Below, piece by piece: positions 43,031 through 51,163 of a DNA stretch of 64,000 bases. Below the pieces are notes generated by a model, which was given only the letters and a program-made list of their open reading frames with translations, made no database searches and was not told the origin of the DNA. This stretch comes from MWEI01 sp964600235 (GTDB taxonomy: Bacteria > Desulfobacterota > Desulfomonilia > UBA1062), in assembly GCA_964600235.1 (NCBI GenBank), contig CAZRIV010000001.1, positions 248,001-312,000 of the forward strand, written 5' to 3'. The translations under genes were made by a program, and so were the position numbers. Every line of letters begins with the position of its first letter. Position 1 is the stretch's first letter.

Positions 43031-43457
43031 AGAGCCCCCATATGGCCTCCACAGCAAGTTCGTAGCCCAGAGGACCCAAGCCGGTTATGCTTCCTGAAGC
43101 GATGTCGGAAAAATAATTGGTTTGCCTGAACCCTTCCCTGGCGGCAAGCTTGCTCAGATGTACCTCTATGAATGGCAGGCCCGCTGCAAGAAATGCATCT
43201 CTCAGGGCAATGGATGTGTGCGTGAAGCCTCCGGGGTTTACGATGAATGCGTTTATGCCCGAAGCAGGGGCCTTCTGGACCTTGTCGATAAGCTCGCCTT
43301 CGTGGTTCGACTGGAGGAATTCCACCTCGATGCCCACGGCGAGCGCCTTCCTCCTGACGAGACTCTCTATGTCACCAAGGGTGGTGGTGCCGTAAATGGA
43401 CGTCTCCCTCTGGCCGAGCATGTTCAGATTGGGTCCGTTCACAACCAGGATCTTCAT
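43011..43457 (-). CDS. aroQ: 3-dehydroquinate dehydratase, type II
   Basis: 148 aa. Converts 3-dehydroquinate to 3-dehydroshikimate. Signature sequences are NGPNLNMLGQRETSIYG, with the catalytic tyrosine, the QSNHEGELID loop, NPGGFTHTSIALRDA and EVHLSNxxxRE replaced by EVHLSKLAAREGFR. Dodecameric type II fold. Starts inside the end of the TPR gene (4-bp overlap). Confidence 0.96.
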   Translation of the reverse strand: MKILVVNGPNLNMLGQRETSIYGTTTLGDIESLVRRKALAVGIEVEFLQSNHEGELIDKVQKAPASGINAFIVNPGGFTHTSIALRDAFLAAGLPFIEVHLSKLAAREGFRQTNYFSDIASGSITGLGPLGYELAVEAIWGLYGKKAQ

Positions 43458-43984
43458 TTTTTCAACCTTTCGAGCCAGCCCTGCAGGGTCCTCATGATGT
43501 AGAGGTCCTGCACATCACCGGCCTCACGCCGGCACTCGTCGTCGAGTCCGTCCATCTTGTCCACCTGGGTATAAATGTCAAGGGCCTGCTCATAATGCCC
43601 CTGCTGCGCGTATATTTTCGCAAGGTCAAGGGAAGGCTCCTTCATGAGAACATCCGGTGCCTGGTGACTTTCAAGCAGATCCCGTGCCTCATCATCGTCG
43701 GGATAGAAGGCCAGGTATTTCTGCAGGCATTCTCTTGCCAGCGCTTCGTCCCCGCGTTTGTTGTGAATGATTGCGAGGTAATAGAATGACTTTATCAGGC
43801 CATCGGCCTGGTCCGCGATCTTGCCCAGGACATCCAGTGCATCGCCTTCCCTGCCGAGCTTGAGCAGCGATATTCCCAGCAGAAGCCTGTCCTCAGGATT
43901 TCTGCGATACTTGGCCGCCCGGACGACATCCAGGAACCTGCCGTCTTCAAAGGCACTCTTCACATTCTCTGATAAACCTGCCAT
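43454..43984 (-). CDS. Tetratricopeptide-repeat protein
   Basis: 176 aa of TPR-like helical hairpins; the clearest are LIKSFYYLAIIHNKRGDEALARECLQKYLAFYPDD and SLDLAKIYAQQGHYEQALDIYTQVDKMD. No signal peptide. It overlaps the 3' end of the aroK-aroB gene by 38 bp and the 5' end of aroQ by 4 bp, so it belongs to the shikimate operon as a possible scaffold protein. Its partner is unknown; a gene like this inside aro operons is unusual. Confidence 0.75.
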   Translation of the reverse strand: MAGLSENVKSAFEDGRFLDVVRAAKYRRNPEDRLLLGISLLKLGREGDALDVLGKIADQADGLIKSFYYLAIIHNKRGDEALARECLQKYLAFYPDDDEARDLLESHQAPDVLMKEPSLDLAKIYAQQGHYEQALDIYTQVDKMDGLDDECRREAGDVQDLYIMRTLQGWLERLKK

Positions 43985-45506
43985 AAGCTCCTAATATTTG
44001 AGAACCAGTAAGCTTTTTAACGGTAACATCACCGATTGCATGAGTCAACACAAAGTGAATCCCGTCTCCGGTTCCTTTCTTGTCCATGGTCAAGGCGCTG
44101 CCGATATCGTCGGGCCCGGGATAGTGGAGATCCTCCAGGGCATAGGTGTATTTCTTGATGAGCCTGAATATCCTCTCCATCTCTTTCATTTCGATAAGTC
44201 CGAGCTCGCGGGACAACCAGGCGGCAAAATACATGCCTGCGGCAACCGCCCTGCCGTGGCTTGCCTCATACCCCCTTGAAAGCTCAATGGCGTGCCCTAT
44301 GGTGTGGCCGAAATTCAGGATCCTGCGCAGTCCGCCTTCCTGCTCGTCGCGGCTCACCACATAAGCCTTGTCGTATGCGCACCTGCTCACGATCTTATGA
44401 TAATCCGGTTCAGAGGCCGCTTCAAGTTCTTCAAAGAGTTGCCTGTCCATGATGATCCCGTACTTTATGACCTCGGCCATGGCATCACGTATGTGTTCGG
44501 CATCGAGTGTATGAAGGAACCCGATATCGCTCAGGACGAAAAGGGGCTGGTGAAAAGTCCCCACGAGATTTTTGCCCTGCTTGACGTCTATGGCGGTCTT
44601 TCCGCCGATACTCGAGTCCACCTGGGCGAGAAGCGTGGTGGGAACCTGCACAACAGGTATGCCCCGCATGAAAATGCTTGCCGCAAAGGCGGCCAGGTCG
44701 CCGGTTACCCCGCCGCCGATGGCCATACACACCCATTGTCTGTTCCCCCGGGCGGCAAACATGGAGTCCAGAAGCTTCTTCAGCGAGTCGAATGACTTGG
44801 AGGACTCTCCCGAAGGTATGGTGATCATGTGGTGCTTCATCCCGGCCAGTGATGTGCGGACGAGTTTTCCATGGTGCATGTAAACCTGCTCATCCACCAT
44901 GACCAGGACGCCTTCGGGATGGATGTGTCTCCTCAGGTATCTCCGGATATCAGGAAAGATGTTCTCTCCCATGTATACCGGGTATGGACATCCCGGCACC
45001 AGTACGGCGGTCTGTCCCGCAGGGGTGTGCAAATGGCCGGAGATCTCCTGAACGACATCATGGACGGACTTTTCATTCGTATCCACGATTATGTCTGCAT
45101 CCTCGTATGCGGGTGTCCTTTCCAGGAGAAGGCTGCGGGCCTTTTCATTCCACAGGGGCCTCCCCGATTCCTCGGGGACCCTCTCTGCGAGATTCTCAAA
45201 GGAGGCCTTCAGAAACACGACAGTACCGCAGGCCTTCATCAGCCTCCTGTTGTCCGGGTTTACCGGCAGGCCGCCCCCTGTTGCCACAACGGCATCCTCC
45301 CCCCTGAGGGCGACGTCCAGCAGGGCCTGGCGTTCCATGATCCTGAAGGCTGACTCGCCAGCACAGGCAAAGATCTCGTTTATGGAACTGCAGGACCTGG
45401 TGCTGATATATTCGTCGAGGTCGACAAACGGCCTTCCGAGCTGTTCTGCAAGCCTTCTGCCCGCAGTGGATTTGCCTGACCCCATGAATCCCGTGAGAAA
45501 GATCAC
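43947..45506 (-). CDS. aroKB: Fused shikimate kinase - 3-dehydroquinate synthase (AroK-AroB)
   Basis: 519 aa. The first about 160 residues are a shikimate kinase: P-loop GFMGSGKST at residues 6-14, DLDEYISTRSCSSINEIFACAGESAFR, then ATGGGLP and the lid RPLW. From about residue 168 the chain is a complete 3-dehydroquinate synthase: IPSGESSKSFD, AIGGGVTGDLAAFAASIFMRGIPVVQVPTTLLAQVDSSIGGKTAID and the metal ligands in ILNFGHTIGHAIE and SHGRAVAAG. It performs the second and fifth steps of the shikimate pathway on one polypeptide. Its ATG overlaps the stop of aroC by 4 bp. Confidence 0.95.
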   Translation of the reverse strand: MIFLTGFMGSGKSTAGRRLAEQLGRPFVDLDEYISTRSCSSINEIFACAGESAFRIMERQALLDVALRGEDAVVATGGGLPVNPDNRRLMKACGTVVFLKASFENLAERVPEESGRPLWNEKARSLLLERTPAYEDADIIVDTNEKSVHDVVQEISGHLHTPAGQTAVLVPGCPYPVYMGENIFPDIRRYLRRHIHPEGVLVMVDEQVYMHHGKLVRTSLAGMKHHMITIPSGESSKSFDSLKKLLDSMFAARGNRQWVCMAIGGGVTGDLAAFAASIFMRGIPVVQVPTTLLAQVDSSIGGKTAIDVKQGKNLVGTFHQPLFVLSDIGFLHTLDAEHIRDAMAEVIKYGIIMDRQLFEELEAASEPDYHKIVSRCAYDKAYVVSRDEQEGGLRRILNFGHTIGHAIELSRGYEASHGRAVAAGMYFAAWLSRELGLIEMKEMERIFRLIKKYTYALEDLHYPGPDDIGSALTMDKKGTGDGIHFVLTHAIGDVTVKKLTGSQILGAYGRFIRECEECL

Positions 45507-46636
45507 ATGGCCTCCCAGAACTTCCTCTGCTCGTCAAAGGCCTTTTGCAGCGCCGCCATGTTCGGCTGGCCATACCCTGACAATACAGCGGATGAAACGG
45601 CGATGATGGCCATGGCCTCTCCCACGACCGATGCGGCAGGAACGGCGCATACGTCCGAACGTTCATAGGCTGAGATATCTGCTGCACCACTGCGCATGTC
45701 ATAGGTGGGCATGCCCTTCTTCAGGGTCGGGATGGGCTTCATGGTGCACCTGACCATGACGGGCTCGCCGTTTGTAACACCCCCCTCGAGCCCTCCCGCA
45801 TTGTTGGAAGCCCTGCTTTTCGGCCTGGTGGGCAGAATGGGATCATGTACCTTGGATCCCGGCAATTCGCCGCATGCCACACCTGAGCCGATCTGTACGG
45901 CCTTTATGGCCGGTATGCTCATGAGGTGCATGGAAAGGAGCGCATCGAGGCGCTGATCCCATTGCGTATACGAGCCTATGCCGGCTGGAAGACCTTCCAC
46001 GACCACGACAAACTCGCCACCGACGGAGTCTCCCTCGCGCTCAGCCTCGTCTATGACAAGCTCCATATCCCTTGTTGCCTTTTCATCCGGGCAAAACACG
46101 CTGGAGGCATCCCGCTTCTGCAGGCTGAACCCGCCGTCATAAGAGGATGGCCCGATCCTGGTCACCCACGCATGGGCCCTGATCCCGAGGCAGGAAAGGA
46201 AAGACCTGAGAAGCCCACCGGCCGCCACCCTGCCAGCCGTCTCCCGGGCGCTGGACCTTTCGAGAACGTTTCTCAGGTCAGTATGCCTGAACCTGGCCGC
46301 TCCGGCCAGATCCGCATGTCCGGGTCTGGGCGTATGGAGTTCGCGCCCGGGCTTGATCCTCCAGGGGTCCATGTAATCCTTCCAGTTCTCAAAATCCCTG
46401 TTCCAGACGGCCATGAGCACCGGGCTTCCCAGGGTGAGCCCGCCCCTGATACCTGACAGGATATCTGCCGTGTCCTGCTCGATGGCCTGTCGTCCACCTC
46501 TGCCATACCCCTTCTGACGCCTTGCAAGATCGGCATTTATGGTATCTCTGTCCACCAGGAGTCCAGAAGGCAGACCGTCGAGAAAGGTGAAGGCACCCCT
46601 GCCGTGGGATTCGCCTGCCGTATAAAAAAGGAGCAT
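45503..46636 (-). CDS. aroC: Chorismate synthase
   Basis: 377 aa. Last shared step of aromatic synthesis: EPSP to chorismate, with reduced FMN. Signatures present: TAGESHGRG, ADLARRQKGYGRGGRQAIEQD, RPGHADLAG, RHTDLRNVLERSSARETA and the C-terminal NNAGGLEGGVTNGEPV and RSDVCAVPAASVVGE. ATG 46636 has GGAGG five bases upstream; an upstream TTG would add one residue. It is the first gene of the operon aroC-aroKB-TPR-aroQ-M24-efp-accB-ligase; all junctions overlap or touch. A TTGACA promoter precedes it. Confidence 0.96.
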   Translation of the reverse strand: MLLFYTAGESHGRGAFTFLDGLPSGLLVDRDTINADLARRQKGYGRGGRQAIEQDTADILSGIRGGLTLGSPVLMAVWNRDFENWKDYMDPWRIKPGRELHTPRPGHADLAGAARFRHTDLRNVLERSSARETAGRVAAGGLLRSFLSCLGIRAHAWVTRIGPSSYDGGFSLQKRDASSVFCPDEKATRDMELVIDEAEREGDSVGGEFVVVVEGLPAGIGSYTQWDQRLDALLSMHLMSIPAIKAVQIGSGVACGELPGSKVHDPILPTRPKSRASNNAGGLEGGVTNGEPVMVRCTMKPIPTLKKGMPTYDMRSGAADISAYERSDVCAVPAASVVGEAMAIIAVSSAVLSGYGQPNMAALQKAFDEQRKFWEAM

Positions 46637-46667
46637 CAAACCTCCAGACTTGTATTAATAAGGCGTG

Positions 46668-46697
46668 ATTATGGTGGAATAGTTGAGCATTTGTCAA
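46668..46697 (-). promoter_or_regulatory. Promoter of the aroC operon
   Basis: Minus-strand TTGACA (46692-46697), 18-bp spacer, CATAAT (46668-46673), giving a leader of about 25 nt before the aroC ATG. There is no leader peptide here, unlike aroF. Confidence 0.6.
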
Positions 46698-46853
46698 CAG
46701 AGCGTAAGAAGGCACATGAAATACCCCTGCATGAGGGCTTCAGTCATTTTTTGAATATCAGGTGGATTTCTACCCATTCAGGTCATGGATATTACGAGAT
46801 CCATGAGCTGAATGGGCAGGTTGTATCCTCAGCAAGGCTGAACGGACATCGAT

Positions 46854-48764
46854 CTACAGAGATATCTTTGCGGCAAATCTGTATGTCCTGCCCTGGACGG
46901 GATACCAGGAGGTGCCCCAGGATGATTTGTAGACATATTCTGGTGACTGGTCATCCAGGAGGTTGTCTATCTTGAAGGATATGGTGGCGTTCCTGCTGAC
47001 TTCCAGCAGGGCCCCGGCATTGAGCAGGTAACGGTTGTCCGTTTTTTCCGTATTGGCATCATCCTGGTACGAGCCCTTCCTGAATTGATATGCCAGGGAA
47101 AAGGTCGTGTTCCTGCCGGCTATCTCCGGCAGGTAATCGGCCTGGAGATTGAGCACCTGGTCGGGCCTCTGGCCGAGGTCGTTGCCCTTGTACGGCCCGC
47201 TTTCAAAGGTATTGCGGCTCAGGATGTAATTCGTTGAGAGCTTGCACACGCTGACGGGCGCCACCCAGGCGTTCGCCTCCAGGCCTGAAGACTGCGCCTT
47301 ATTCACGTTGATGTAGGTAAAGCTGCCTTCTGATGGGTAATCCGCCTTGATGAGGTCGCGGTAGGCGGTAAAGAAGTAGTTGGCGCTGAAGCCGCAGGTG
47401 TTCAGGGAGACGGTCGGTCCCGCATCCCAGCTGAACGACCGCTCTGGCTCGAGATCAGGGTTGGGCACAAAGATGAAAAAACTCGATGAGGGGGCATAGA
47501 GCTTTCCCATGTCGGGAAGAAGATAGCCCGTGCCTGCATTCGCCTTTATCTGCACATGATCCATGACCTTGTATGCGAGACCTGCATGGTATGACCATTC
47601 ATCGTCGAAATCCGAGCTGCTGTCATACCTGCCGACAAGCTCCATGAAAACCTTTTCCAGGTCTGCGGATGTCGATAAGGAGGCGCTGCCGTTGCTGCGG
47701 GAATGGGTGCCATAATCATCCGAGCGCATCCGTTCACCGAGGTATTCGGCCATGGGTGTGACGGTGAACATACCGAACTTCCTGGAATATGCGGCAGAGA
47801 CGTTCCTGCTGTTCATCTTGGTCGTGTTGTCATTGCCCGGCCCCCATGAGGGTCTTTCATTCCTGGTCTCATTGGTCGATGCCCAGGTGCGCAGGGTGAA
47901 GGACTGATCCTCGGCCATGGACTTTCTGGATTCGAACAGGAACGTGTTCTGCGAACTGTCGATCCGGTCGTCGGGTGTCAGGTATCCGGGTTCGACCCCG
48001 GGCGATCCGTTCGACTGGTCGATGAAGTTGCCCATGAGCGAGCTCTGCCAACCCTGGACATCAAATACCGCCTTGAAAAGGCCTGTGGTGTTCTGTGTCG
48101 AGTTGTTCTCCCGTTTCGTCCATGACCCGTCATCTCGTCTATATCGATAATCGTTGTCGGCAAATGCATGGGTGATGTTCGCCAGGAGGCCTGCCTGACC
48201 TGCCGAGGCGCTCGCATGGCCATGGTAGAGGCCATAGCCATAGGTTCCCTGTGATGTATAGAGGTCATATTCTTCCACTGGCCCCGGGCTCTGAGTAACG
48301 AGATTGACGATCCCTCCCATTGCCGATTTCCCGAAGGCCGCACTGTTGCTGCCCTTGATGATCTCAATCCGTTCAATATCCGGGAGCATGAACTGTGACA
48401 GGTCCACCATGTCTCCAGTCAGGGGATTAAGAGGTATGCCGTCTAAAGTGACGAGGGTCTGCCTGTAGCTGGAACCCCTGAGAGTCACTGGTGAGGTCGT
48501 TGCACCGCCGTAGTCGGAGTAATCTACCGACGATGCCCTTCTCAGTGCCTCACCGGTATCGACAAGTCCTGCCGAGTCCGGGGAAGGGACGATGATGTCT
48601 GAAAAGGATGTCGGGGCCTTTTTCACGACCGAGCCATCAGCCTTTTTTTCCACCGTGGGCGTGACAACGATTAAGATATCCGATGCCGCATGAGCTTGAG
48701 GGTGCAAAAATGCCCCAAGTACGAGAGCCGTGAGGAGAAACACAAACGCTTTCAGATGGTCCAT
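46854..48764 (-). CDS. btuB: TonB-dependent outer-membrane receptor, BtuB-like
   Basis: 636 aa. Signal peptide (MDHLKAFVFLLTALVLGAFLHPQAHAA), plug domain with TLRGSSYRQTLVTLDGIPLNPLTGDMVDLSQFMLPDIERIEIIKGSNSAAFGKSAMGGIVNLVTQ, then a 22-strand barrel ending VQGRTYRFAAKISL with the terminal aromatic-rich strand. A TonB-box-like ILIVVTP lies right after the signal. TonB receptors import cobalamin or siderophores; the cobalamin riboswitch in front makes cobalamin (or another corrinoid) the likely substrate. No ABC transporter or corrinoid-synthesis gene is in view. It diverges from aroF. Confidence 0.88.
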   Translation of the reverse strand: MDHLKAFVFLLTALVLGAFLHPQAHAASDILIVVTPTVEKKADGSVVKKAPTSFSDIIVPSPDSAGLVDTGEALRRASSVDYSDYGGATTSPVTLRGSSYRQTLVTLDGIPLNPLTGDMVDLSQFMLPDIERIEIIKGSNSAAFGKSAMGGIVNLVTQSPGPVEEYDLYTSQGTYGYGLYHGHASASAGQAGLLANITHAFADNDYRYRRDDGSWTKRENNSTQNTTGLFKAVFDVQGWQSSLMGNFIDQSNGSPGVEPGYLTPDDRIDSSQNTFLFESRKSMAEDQSFTLRTWASTNETRNERPSWGPGNDNTTKMNSRNVSAAYSRKFGMFTVTPMAEYLGERMRSDDYGTHSRSNGSASLSTSADLEKVFMELVGRYDSSSDFDDEWSYHAGLAYKVMDHVQIKANAGTGYLLPDMGKLYAPSSSFFIFVPNPDLEPERSFSWDAGPTVSLNTCGFSANYFFTAYRDLIKADYPSEGSFTYINVNKAQSSGLEANAWVAPVSVCKLSTNYILSRNTFESGPYKGNDLGQRPDQVLNLQADYLPEIAGRNTTFSLAYQFRKGSYQDDANTEKTDNRYLLNAGALLEVSRNATISFKIDNLLDDQSPEYVYKSSWGTSWYPVQGRTYRFAAKISL

Positions 48765-48830
48765 CTGGACGCCTCCATGGAGTATTCCCTTGGAGTCTCC
48801 ACCCAGGCACGCGGGTGTAGTCCGGACTAC

Positions 48831-48973
48831 GGATAGGTCTTCTGGCTCACGGATCGTATTGACAGCCCTTGCCTTCCCGCTTTCGCAGTGGCCTGCACCG
48901 GACTGCCCTCCCCGTTCACAGCGGCGGCCCCGTCCCGGAATCTCACCGGGTTCCCTTGAATCCGCAGCAGGGT
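48831..48973 (-). ncRNA. Cobalamin riboswitch upstream of btuB
   Basis: The minus strand contains the core of an AdoCbl riboswitch. The B12 box GAGCCAGAAGACCTATCC lies at 48831-48848; upstream come the characteristic ACCCGGTGAGATTCCGGGAC stem (near 48935-48953), a GGGCAGTCCGGTGCAGGCCACTG arm, and GCGAAAGCGGGAAGGC. A perfect palindrome (48817-48830) follows the box and may be the expression platform; btuB starts about 50 nt further. Binding of cobalamin should switch btuB off. Confidence 0.93.
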
Positions 48974-48979
48974 AAGGCT

Positions 48980-49008
48980 CTGATAGCAGATTGGTTTTGG
49001 GGTGTCAA
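48980..49008 (-). promoter_or_regulatory. Promoter of the btuB riboswitch transcript
   Basis: Minus-strand TTGACA (49003-49008), 17-bp spacer, TATCAG (48980-48985), so the transcript starts near 48973 just before the riboswitch core. Confidence 0.65.
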
Positions 49009-49119
49009 TCATGCCGGCAGCGACCATGGAAGAGTTTTTCATCCCATATACCCGCCCTCCGGAGCAGCATCGAATTTTTCCTTGTTGCGCTTAGCGTGAA
49101 TCTCTGGCATAGAGGGTTT

Positions 49120-49191
49120 ATGAAAACAGTATCGGCACGCATATTTTTCGGCTATTATTTCTGGTTTAGGAAGTGGCCGCCTGTGGGCTGA
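49120..49191 (+). CDS. Aromatic-amino-acid leader peptide of aroF (attenuator)
   Basis: A 23-codon reading frame, ATG 49120 to TGA 49191, with AGAGGG four to nine bases before it. Its middle reads FFGYYFWFRKW: nine aromatic codons (four Phe, two Tyr... plus two Trp) in eleven, which is typical of a leader that senses charged aromatic tRNAs. It lies about 110 bp upstream of the DAHP synthase gene and is followed by a strong intrinsic terminator. Ribosome stalling at these codons would permit an alternative pairing and read-through to aroF. Nothing here is verified experimentally; the composition and position carry the argument. Confidence 0.8.
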   Translation: MKTVSARIFFGYYFWFRKWPPVG

Positions 49192-49210
49192 GCTGTTCGT
49201 ACGCGAGCAC

Positions 49211-49250
49211 AAAGGCCGTGGGTGGTCACCTTCCCGCGGCCTTTTTCTTT
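49211..49250 (+). terminator. Attenuator terminator in front of aroF
   Basis: A 12-bp stem with one G-T pair (49211-49222 with 49233-49244), 10-nt loop and T-tract TTTTTCTTT (49242-49250). It lies between the leader peptide and aroF and would end transcription unless another structure forms. A competing pairing is visible: GTGGCCGCC (49173-49181) can pair with GGTGGTCAC (49221-49229) with two G-U pairs. Confidence 0.85.
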
Positions 49251-49300
49251 TGGCCTGATGGAAGTGACGCACACGGCACATAAAAGTAAAGGAGGCTAGT

Positions 49301-50320
49301 GTGATCATTTCCATGAAAAAAAATGCTACTGCTGAAGAGATCGACCATGTCAAGACCCTCATCGAATCCTTCGGATACCGGGTTCATGAGAGTGTAGGTG
49401 CTGAAAGGGTCATCTTCGGCGCCATCGGCGACGAGAGGGGCAAGGAGAGGCTCACGTGCCTCGAGGCCCAGCCCGGCGTTGAAAAGGTGATCCGCATACT
49501 CACCCCGTACAAGCTCGCTTCCCGTGAGACAAAACCCGAACCCACTGTTGTCGACATTGGGATGGGCGTCAAGGTGGGAAACAGTAAGATAGCCATCTTT
49601 GCAGGACCATGCGCTGTGGAGTCCAGGGAACAGATCATGGAGGTTGCAAAGACCATCAAGGAGAGCGGTGCACATATCCTCAGGGGCGGCGCCTTCAAAC
49701 CCAGGACCTCTCCCTATGCGTTCCAGGGGCTGAAGAATGACGGGCTCCTGCTCCTGTCCATGGCAAGGGAAGAGTACGGCATTCCCGTTGTCACCGAGGT
49801 GATGGACATCGGCAGCATCGAGGTAATCCTCGAGAATGCCGACTGCCTCCAGATCGGGGCGCGCAATATCCAGAACTTCCAGCTCCTCAAGGAGGTCGGC
49901 AAGACGGAAAAACCGGTTCTCCTGAAGCGCGGCATGTCCACCACCATCGAGGAGTTCATCATGTCGGCCGAGTATGTCATGGCCGGAGGCAACAGCCAGG
50001 TTATCCTGTGCGAACGCGGTATCCGCACATTCGAAACCGCCACGCGCAATACGCTCGACATTTCGGCCGTCCCGGTGCTCAAGGAAAAGACCCATCTCCC
50101 CGTCATCGTGGACCCCTCCCACGGTACCGGCCATGCCCGCTATGTCGAGGCCATGTCCTATGCCGCCATTGCAGCCGGGGCGGACGGTCTCATGATAGAA
50201 GTCCACCCGAAACCCGAGGAGGCCCTCTCGGACGGACCCCAGTCCCTGAGGCCTGCAGAGTTCAGCAGGGTCATGGAGGGCATCAAGCGCATCGCCCAGG
50301 CCGTGGGGAGGGACGTATGA
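49301..50320 (+). CDS. aroF: DAHP synthase, first enzyme of the shikimate pathway
   Basis: 339 aa. Condenses phosphoenolpyruvate and erythrose 4-phosphate to DAHP. It is of the type with an N-terminal ferredoxin-like/ACT-type regulatory domain (residues 1-70, ATAEEIDHVKTLIESFGYRV), as in the Thermotoga enzyme, fused to the barrel. Metal-binding residues are visible in AGPCAVES and in VDPSHGTGHARY, and the barrel signature FKPRTSPYAFQGL; the end is EVHPKPEEALSDGPQSL. GTG 49301 is chosen for GGAGG at its left. A leader peptide and terminator precede it, so it is probably controlled by aromatic amino acid supply, plus feedback on the N-terminal domain. Confidence 0.95.
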   Translation: MIISMKKNATAEEIDHVKTLIESFGYRVHESVGAERVIFGAIGDERGKERLTCLEAQPGVEKVIRILTPYKLASRETKPEPTVVDIGMGVKVGNSKIAIFAGPCAVESREQIMEVAKTIKESGAHILRGGAFKPRTSPYAFQGLKNDGLLLLSMAREEYGIPVVTEVMDIGSIEVILENADCLQIGARNIQNFQLLKEVGKTEKPVLLKRGMSTTIEEFIMSAEYVMAGGNSQVILCERGIRTFETATRNTLDISAVPVLKEKTHLPVIVDPSHGTGHARYVEAMSYAAIAAGADGLMIEVHPKPEEALSDGPQSLRPAEFSRVMEGIKRIAQAVGRDV

Positions 50321-50364
50321 GGGCATTGCATTTTGCCGGGTGCTTCACTACAATATGAATAAAT

Positions 50365-50892
50365 ATGGCTTACTTCATGCCCCAGCATAGAAGGGCCCTC
50401 CATTGCGGGTCAACCCTCGCCGAGGGGATCGTCTGCAAGGAACTGAGATGGAACGTACAGGGGGTCTATGACATCCAGACCTTTGCAGATCATGGTGCCC
50501 TTGAACTCAGGGAAGGCGTCTTTGCTCAGCTCGTGATGGTGGAGCTTGCAAAGGCCGCTTTACCGACCCACTATCGTGTCTGCCTTCATGATACCGAGAT
50601 TTTGGCCTTTTTGCAGGAGAACCCATCTGTTGATCTGCTCTCGTTCATTACCTTCATCATGACCCACGAGCTATTACATATTCACCGGTTTGCCACAGGC
50701 AAGGCCGACTTTTTTGGAGACCCTAAGGATGAAGAGCTTGTAGTGGACACCCTCACCAGGCTCTTCTTTGCGAAAAATCCCGTGACCGGTCTGAGAAAGG
50801 CCCTCGACATCCTTGACAAGGTGGAGGCGGCGCCACTATATAACGAGCACATCGTGAACGACCAAGGGAGGATTGTCCGTGCCTATTTATGA
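50365..50892 (+). CDS. HExxH metal-dependent hydrolase-like protein of unknown role
   Basis: 175 aa. A likely zinc site THELLHIHRF (HExxH plus a third His) lies near residue 97 on a helix (LLSFITFIMTHELLHIHRFATG). The rest is a soluble alpha/beta protein with no signal peptide. The HExxH arrangement fits a protease or metal-binding protein, but no gene family is evident to me. It follows aroF by 45 bp on the same strand and overlaps the FmdB gene by 14 bp, so both probably share the aroF transcript; a link to aromatic metabolism is not visible. Confidence 0.7.
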   Translation: MAYFMPQHRRALHCGSTLAEGIVCKELRWNVQGVYDIQTFADHGALELREGVFAQLVMVELAKAALPTHYRVCLHDTEILAFLQENPSVDLLSFITFIMTHELLHIHRFATGKADFFGDPKDEELVVDTLTRLFFAKNPVTGLRKALDILDKVEAAPLYNEHIVNDQGRIVRAYL

Positions 50893-51154
50893 ATATCAGT
50901 GCTTGAAGTGCCGGGGTGAATTCGAAGCCATGCAGAAATTCAGCGATTCTCCGATAAAGAAATGTCCATCATGCGGGGGTGCGGTCAGGAGGCTCATATC
51001 CCGGTCCTCTTTTCAGCTCAAGGGGTCGGGCTGGTACGTCACAGACTACGGCAAAAAGGGTTCTTCGGGCCGGAGCAAGGACTCAAGCAGTTCCTCCGAG
51101 TCCTCAACCGACGCAGTTCCTGTCTCCTCCACATCGAAATCCAATGACGACTAG
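50879..51154 (+). CDS. FmdB-family zinc-ribbon protein
   Basis: 91 aa from GTG 50879. The FmdB zinc ribbon is complete: PIYEYQCLKCRGEFEAMQKFSDSPIKKCPSCGGAVRRLIS with CxxC-CxxC cysteines. After it comes FQLKGSGWYVTDYGKK and a Ser/Asp-rich disordered tail. FmdB proteins were named from a formamidase operon; they are small nucleic-acid-binding or assembly proteins and their function is poorly known. The start is inside the HExxH gene with GGGAGG about 9 bp upstream. moaC follows by 9 bp. Confidence 0.85.
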   Translation: MPIYEYQCLKCRGEFEAMQKFSDSPIKKCPSCGGAVRRLISRSSFQLKGSGWYVTDYGKKGSSGRSKDSSSSSESSTDAVPVSSTSKSNDD

Positions 51155-51163
51155 GTCAGTCAG

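Noticed and set aside
49226..50326. Minus-strand open frame opposite aroF
   Set aside because: Antisense shadow of aroF; its sequence has no signal or family match and it crosses the attenuator.
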